Assembly (NCBI GenBank): GCA_905221615.1
Contig: CAJNDT010005913.1
Location: forward strand, 744,001 to 808,000
Length of the DNA stretch: 64,000 bases
Reading direction: 5' to 3'
Origin: Symbiodinium sp. CCMP2592
Taxonomy: Eukaryota; Sar; Dinophyceae; Suessiales; Symbiodiniaceae
A program made the translations under genes and the position numbers. Positions 62,301-64,000 of the stretch are shown piece by piece. Numbering within the stretch: the stretch's first letter is position 1; the number at the start of each line of letters is the position of its first letter. The notes beneath the pieces are model-generated. The model was given only the letters and a program-made list of their open reading frames with translations, had not been told where the DNA came from and ran no database searches.

Positions 62301-63414
62301 CAATGCGATCCTCGGCATAGTCGTAATCAACGCTCAGATAGACCCGTACGAGCCGCTGGCCAGACTGCTCATGCTCTGGAAGGCCACTTAAACCGCTGTT
62401 GGGAACCTGTTGGACCGGATACTCGTCGGAGTCACCAGGGAGCGTTGAGAGTCGTGCCTTCGCCTTGACGATCATTGAATCAATGCTCTCCCCAAACGCC
62501 GGATCAGTCCGTAGCGATGTAGCTGTGTCTCCTTTGGGATCGAGTTCAGCGAGCTCGTCCAAGGACGCGACTCCGACTCGCTTCAAGGCACGGATCGACG
62601 CCGGGGGAAGGCCGATAAGCTGGGGGCGACGATGCAAGCCGCTCTCTGGCAAACAGTCGGTGTTGAAGATACAGGTGTCACACTTGGAGTTCAGTTGATA
62701 CGGGAGATCATCTAGATCAGCCTGAGCGTACTGAGCTAAGGGTCCGTTTGGAGCGAGCAGTGCTTCGAGATCCTCGCCCTCAGTATCGAGAGCGAGTGGG
62801 GGCAGATCGCTGATGGACTGAAGCGAGTTGTTGTCTTGGTCGATGCGAGCGACGACAGCTGATACATGCGAGGGCTCAATTGGGGTGCCTGCAATAACGA
62901 GGGATTTGCTCTCAATCGATTTGCAAACCAGCGCCTTGTAAAGTGCTACTTGCAGTCGCTGATAAGTCTTGTCACGACGCGACGCTTTGCATTCCACAAT
63001 GCGCAGTGTTGGGGTATAGTTATCCCAGAGTACCAAGGCGAAATCGATTCGGCCCTCAATTTGAAAGCCACCGACTGATCCCGTTACTTCAACCTCTTGA
63101 GCGAATCCAGTTTGGCCCACATTGAGCTCAGAAACTTTCTCGCAGAAAACACTCCAGGGCACGCCATATTCACCATCAGTTGGCTCGGCGAGCTTCTGCA
63201 GCCCGTCAGACTCAAGCATCGATGCCCATTGTTCTTCTCGTCGAGCACCTTCTGCTTGAAGCACGGGGTCAAGAGGGTTGAACAAGCGGTTGTAGAACGG
63301 AAGGCGCCTCGCTGCATCTCGGCCGTTTAGTTCAAGCCGAAAGCGTCTTGCACAGCTTTGGTGGCGTACGAATTCACCTGCCTGGTTTACACGCAATACT
63401 GGCAAGGAAGTCAT
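59308..63414 (-). CDS. RecB-type iron-sulfur nuclease fused to SF1 helicase
   Basis: 1368 residues in one open frame. Residues 1-260 are a PD-(D/E)XK nuclease: Asp-124 in EGRIDFALV, Glu-141 and Lys-143 in IVECKAS, QxxxY at 155-159. Cys-21 and Cys-245, -248, -254 are placed as the four ligands of the 4Fe-4S cluster in Cas4/AddB/TM0106-type nucleases. A helix-hairpin-helix (LIGLPPASIRALKRVGVASL) and a degenerate RNase H-like region follow. The C-terminal third is an SF1 (COG1112-like) helicase: Walker A QGPPGTGKTRTA near 925, LFIDEASM, LLLAGDHRQLAPI, VITPHRAQR and NRANVAFSRAQDR. The ATG overlaps the methyltransferase stop by four bases. Dna2-like processing or defence is inference. Confidence 0.88.
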   Translation of the reverse strand: MTSLPVLRVNQAGEFVRHQSCARRFRLELNGRDAARRLPFYNRLFNPLDPVLQAEGARREEQWASMLESDGLQKLAEPTDGEYGVPWSVFCEKVSELNVGQTGFAQEVEVTGSVGGFQIEGRIDFALVLWDNYTPTLRIVECKASRRDKTYQRLQVALYKALVCKSIESKSLVIAGTPIEPSHVSAVVARIDQDNNSLQSISDLPPLALDTEGEDLEALLAPNGPLAQYAQADLDDLPYQLNSKCDTCIFNTDCLPESGLHRRPQLIGLPPASIRALKRVGVASLDELAELDPKGDTATSLRTDPAFGESIDSMIVKAKARLSTLPGDSDEYPVQQVPNSGLSGLPEHEQSGQRLVRVYLSVDYDYAEDRIGGLSAHVTQSDSLCHTGFVEETTGWKPYPRVVETPKDWTADGGPAINELPDISGQSVINFKNSPWTGNYIDDTRIEGERLEAFLIELIDAIDAVSDAPSVPIHFYVWSRTEMRRLVEACSRTNTALLGHLRELLGCRDSLEQLIFSALQEEVTRRYGLGWTGRGLAVATALTWFGKRYHWTRDVGRDVVALDKVMEQDIFDFKTTLRVTDDGRWADPSDTSSGSMRLFEVRSRFFDQLPAPYWRAVWGELDPNSARDASTRNAIERYNRAQQPNYLRSYLRSRCHALRWIDERIQFHNREITKPPLNIAQLRNFRLGTRDLGDACVDFLRLDQHVKASDWAAAHLAPPHIRVSAFVSLPITNIQATGNNEFTAELDVASYGTTLAVLAENSRFAEGGFARLTPRPDPIDQPQSLGLLQKHGASCVINQLDWATGAIRLAVIPLRRSDQFRLSTVDPDPDNEIWSNATLDESPSGFVEHRVHQRLDSRSGDHVFRWFNPTAPQLPALPQRDPETVSLANQVLDNLGPAGVSILNESQLAAAKATLHPRVQLIQGPPGTGKTRTAAVCLALHALLLHESGSTLLVGGTTHTSVDTLLEKTAEYLPIVQQQLEAASYQCPQVTLCRIDPKDALPAGVASWGVGNNFATTPMVQATRSGSLVLFGTTTGLLKGSANLINAARFQPSGNSFASGLFIDEASMMKLPEFLSLASVTQPTATLLLAGDHRQLAPIVSHDWEKEDRPPTVLYKPYVSAYDAVQALATEAKLPATAVTYSHLEYSHRLPPAVRDLIARVYRLDSIDLDGPVREPVPIHEADDPLSEIWSAPHGVYLLVHDERESRRSNRFEAEILAQLLAAGNELPDSSVAVITPHRAQRTLLQQRLEPFSSAVSVIDTVERLQGGECSSVIVSATASDPTAISTNADFLLDLNRANVAFSRAQDRLIVVCSRSLLDHVPDDLDQYTSAMLWKALRSLCSRQLGVVEFGGQIAHVMCPPTPSVSHP

Positions 63415-64000
63415 TGTGCCGCCCCCTCTAATTGAAGTCGATGCATTGCACCCGGACCTCGGCCTGTTCCTGGATGAGCTGGGTGCTCGGCTCGGAGGTC
63501 CAGGTATTGCTTTGGCACCGGTCGGGTGCGGGAAGCTCGAGGCGGCTTGGGCCCTCTAGCAATCTCAAGCTTCAGTGGCGATCGCAGTGCCCGCCTAGTT
63601 AGTCCTTGGCGAACAGTGCGTCCCAGCACCTCGGCTAAAAGAGGGGGCGTAGCATTTCCGATCTGACGAACTTGATCTCGATAGGAACCCAAGACATGCC
63701 ACGTCGTCGGGAACGACTGAAGGCGCAATAGTTCCTCACATGCTAGCGGTCGATTACTCCAGTGGAATGGTCCTGTTGCCGGGCCTGGAGATGCTGACAA
63801 TGTCCACGACGGATGACGTTTGCTGAGCTTTAAAAGAAATGACCAGTACCGTGAGCGATAGCTGAACAAAGGCTCACCACTTCCTTCAGGAGTATGCCAA
63901 AGGTAATTCTGCCCTTCTGGAATTGATGGAAGTAGATCAGCCCAGCGACCTGTCAGTGAAGGTTTGTCAATGGCATCAACATCGTGCAGTGCATCCCATG
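63411..64000 (-). CDS. C5-cytosine DNA methyltransferase, 5' part outside window
   Basis: The frame is open to the right edge, so only the last 196 or so codons are seen and the catalytic PCQ motif is missing. The visible part is the end of a Dcm-type enzyme: PEGQNYLWHTPEG, then FSYRSRYWSFLLKL, PSWTLSASPGPATGPFHW, motif IX region ACEELLRLQSFP and motif X RQIGNATPPLLAEVLG. The protein ends with a basic, Pro-rich tail of about 60 residues. TGA of this gene overlaps the ATG of the nuclease-helicase (ATGA), so the two are translationally coupled. Confidence 0.88.
   Translation of the reverse strand, partial: WDALHDVDAIDKPSLTGRWADLLPSIPEGQNYLWHTPEGSGEPLFSYRSRYWSFLLKLSKRHPSWTLSASPGPATGPFHWSNRPLACEELLRLQSFPTTWHVLGSYRDQVRQIGNATPPLLAEVLGRTVRQGLTRRALRSPLKLEIARGPKPPRASRTRPVPKQYLDLRAEHPAHPGTGRGPGAMHRLQLEGAAQ

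Larger units (their letters stand above)
51293..64000. mobile_element. Integrated phage-like island, right end outside window
   Basis: From the end of tRNA-Ser onward gene content changes: serine recombinase, DUF2924 protein, terminase-like pair, ParB-methyltransferase fusion, small regulator, methyltransferase and nuclease-helicase, nearly all on the minus strand. No capsid, portal or tail gene is seen. The left limit is set at the tRNA end. The right end is not in the window, and I see no second copy of the tRNA 3' end here. It may be a prophage remnant, a satellite or a defence island. Confidence 0.55.

Noticed and set aside
59308..63414. Cas4-like nuclease as part of a CRISPR system
   Set aside because: No repeat-spacer array and no cas1, cas2 or effector gene is present; the helicase fusion fits TM0106/Dna2-like proteins.
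59308..64000. DISARM, BREX or a classical type I/III restriction system
   Set aside because: Only a methyltransferase and a nuclease-helicase are visible; none of the marker genes of those systems is in the window, though more may lie beyond the edge.
51206..64000. Duplicate of the tRNA-Ser 3' end as a right attachment site
   Set aside because: No second copy of the T-arm and acceptor sequence was seen to the right edge.
1..64000. CRISPR arrays, insertion sequences with terminal repeats, replication origin
   Set aside because: No regularly spaced repeats, no transposase gene other than the serine recombinase, and no DnaA-box cluster were seen.

Overview
This window is a piece of a planctomycete chromosome, most likely from the class Phycisphaerae. 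Four signs point there. Three secreted proteins (2087-3646, 8100-11075, 11629-13212) end in the same two-repeat, dockerin-like tail ending in Gly-Cys-Pro or Cys-Pro. There is a PEP-CTERM-like protein and a 5'-truncated pseudopilin with the H-X9-DG motif that is abundant in planctomycetes. ThiE carries an N-terminal ThiD2-type domain and aroD is fused to aroE. The ribosomal proteins have lineage-type oddities: an extended L22, S14 and L36 without zinc ligands, and no L30 gene.

Layout. 1-30.2 kb is a mosaic of housekeeping and secreted-protein genes on both strands: pseudopilin end, tyrS, gmhA-type isomerase, msrBA, aroDE, a fabZ-like dehydratase, a matrixin-like protease, recO, an HDOD/GGDEF-like regulator, an M16 peptidase, thiE, an RluA-family pseudouridine synthase, hemW, an FHA protein, a small zinc ribbon, purA, uppS, cdsA, a coiled-coil protein, ruvB, an M28 peptidase lipoprotein and an unknown secreted protein. 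30.3-45.6 kb is the S10-spc-alpha ribosomal protein cluster in conserved order, from rpsJ to rplQ with secY and rpoA. rpmD, adk, map, infA and rpsD are absent from their usual places. Several long or structured intergenic segments interrupt the cluster: 31601-31870, 40846-41000, 42384-42604 and hairpins after rpsJ, rpsM and rpsK. 45.7-51.1 kb holds pheS (no pheT beside it), a membrane protein, a GHL10-like lipoprotein, a ROK kinase and a sodium:solute symporter.

A tRNA-Ser(CGA) gene at 51206-51292 marks an abrupt change. From there to the right edge the genes are phage- or island-like and lie on the minus strand: large serine recombinase, DUF2924 protein, a lipoprotein, a gene-free segment of about 370 bases with multi-helix RNA structure, a short terminase-like ATPase, a small DNA-binding protein placed like a terminase small subunit, a ParB-methyltransferase fusion, a probable winged-helix regulator, and a translationally coupled pair at the edge. 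That pair is a C5-cytosine methyltransferase (cut by the window) and a 1368-residue fusion of a RecB-type iron-sulfur nuclease with an SF1 helicase. No capsid or tail genes are visible, so this is a degraded prophage, a satellite or an integrative island, or only part of one.

The two strongest candidates for something undescribed are the methyltransferase/nuclease-helicase pair, which looks like a defence module, and the structured RNA at 54658-54975. In the RNA, stems and two GNRA tetraloops all favour transcription from the minus strand. All calls rest on reading the sequence; no database search was run.
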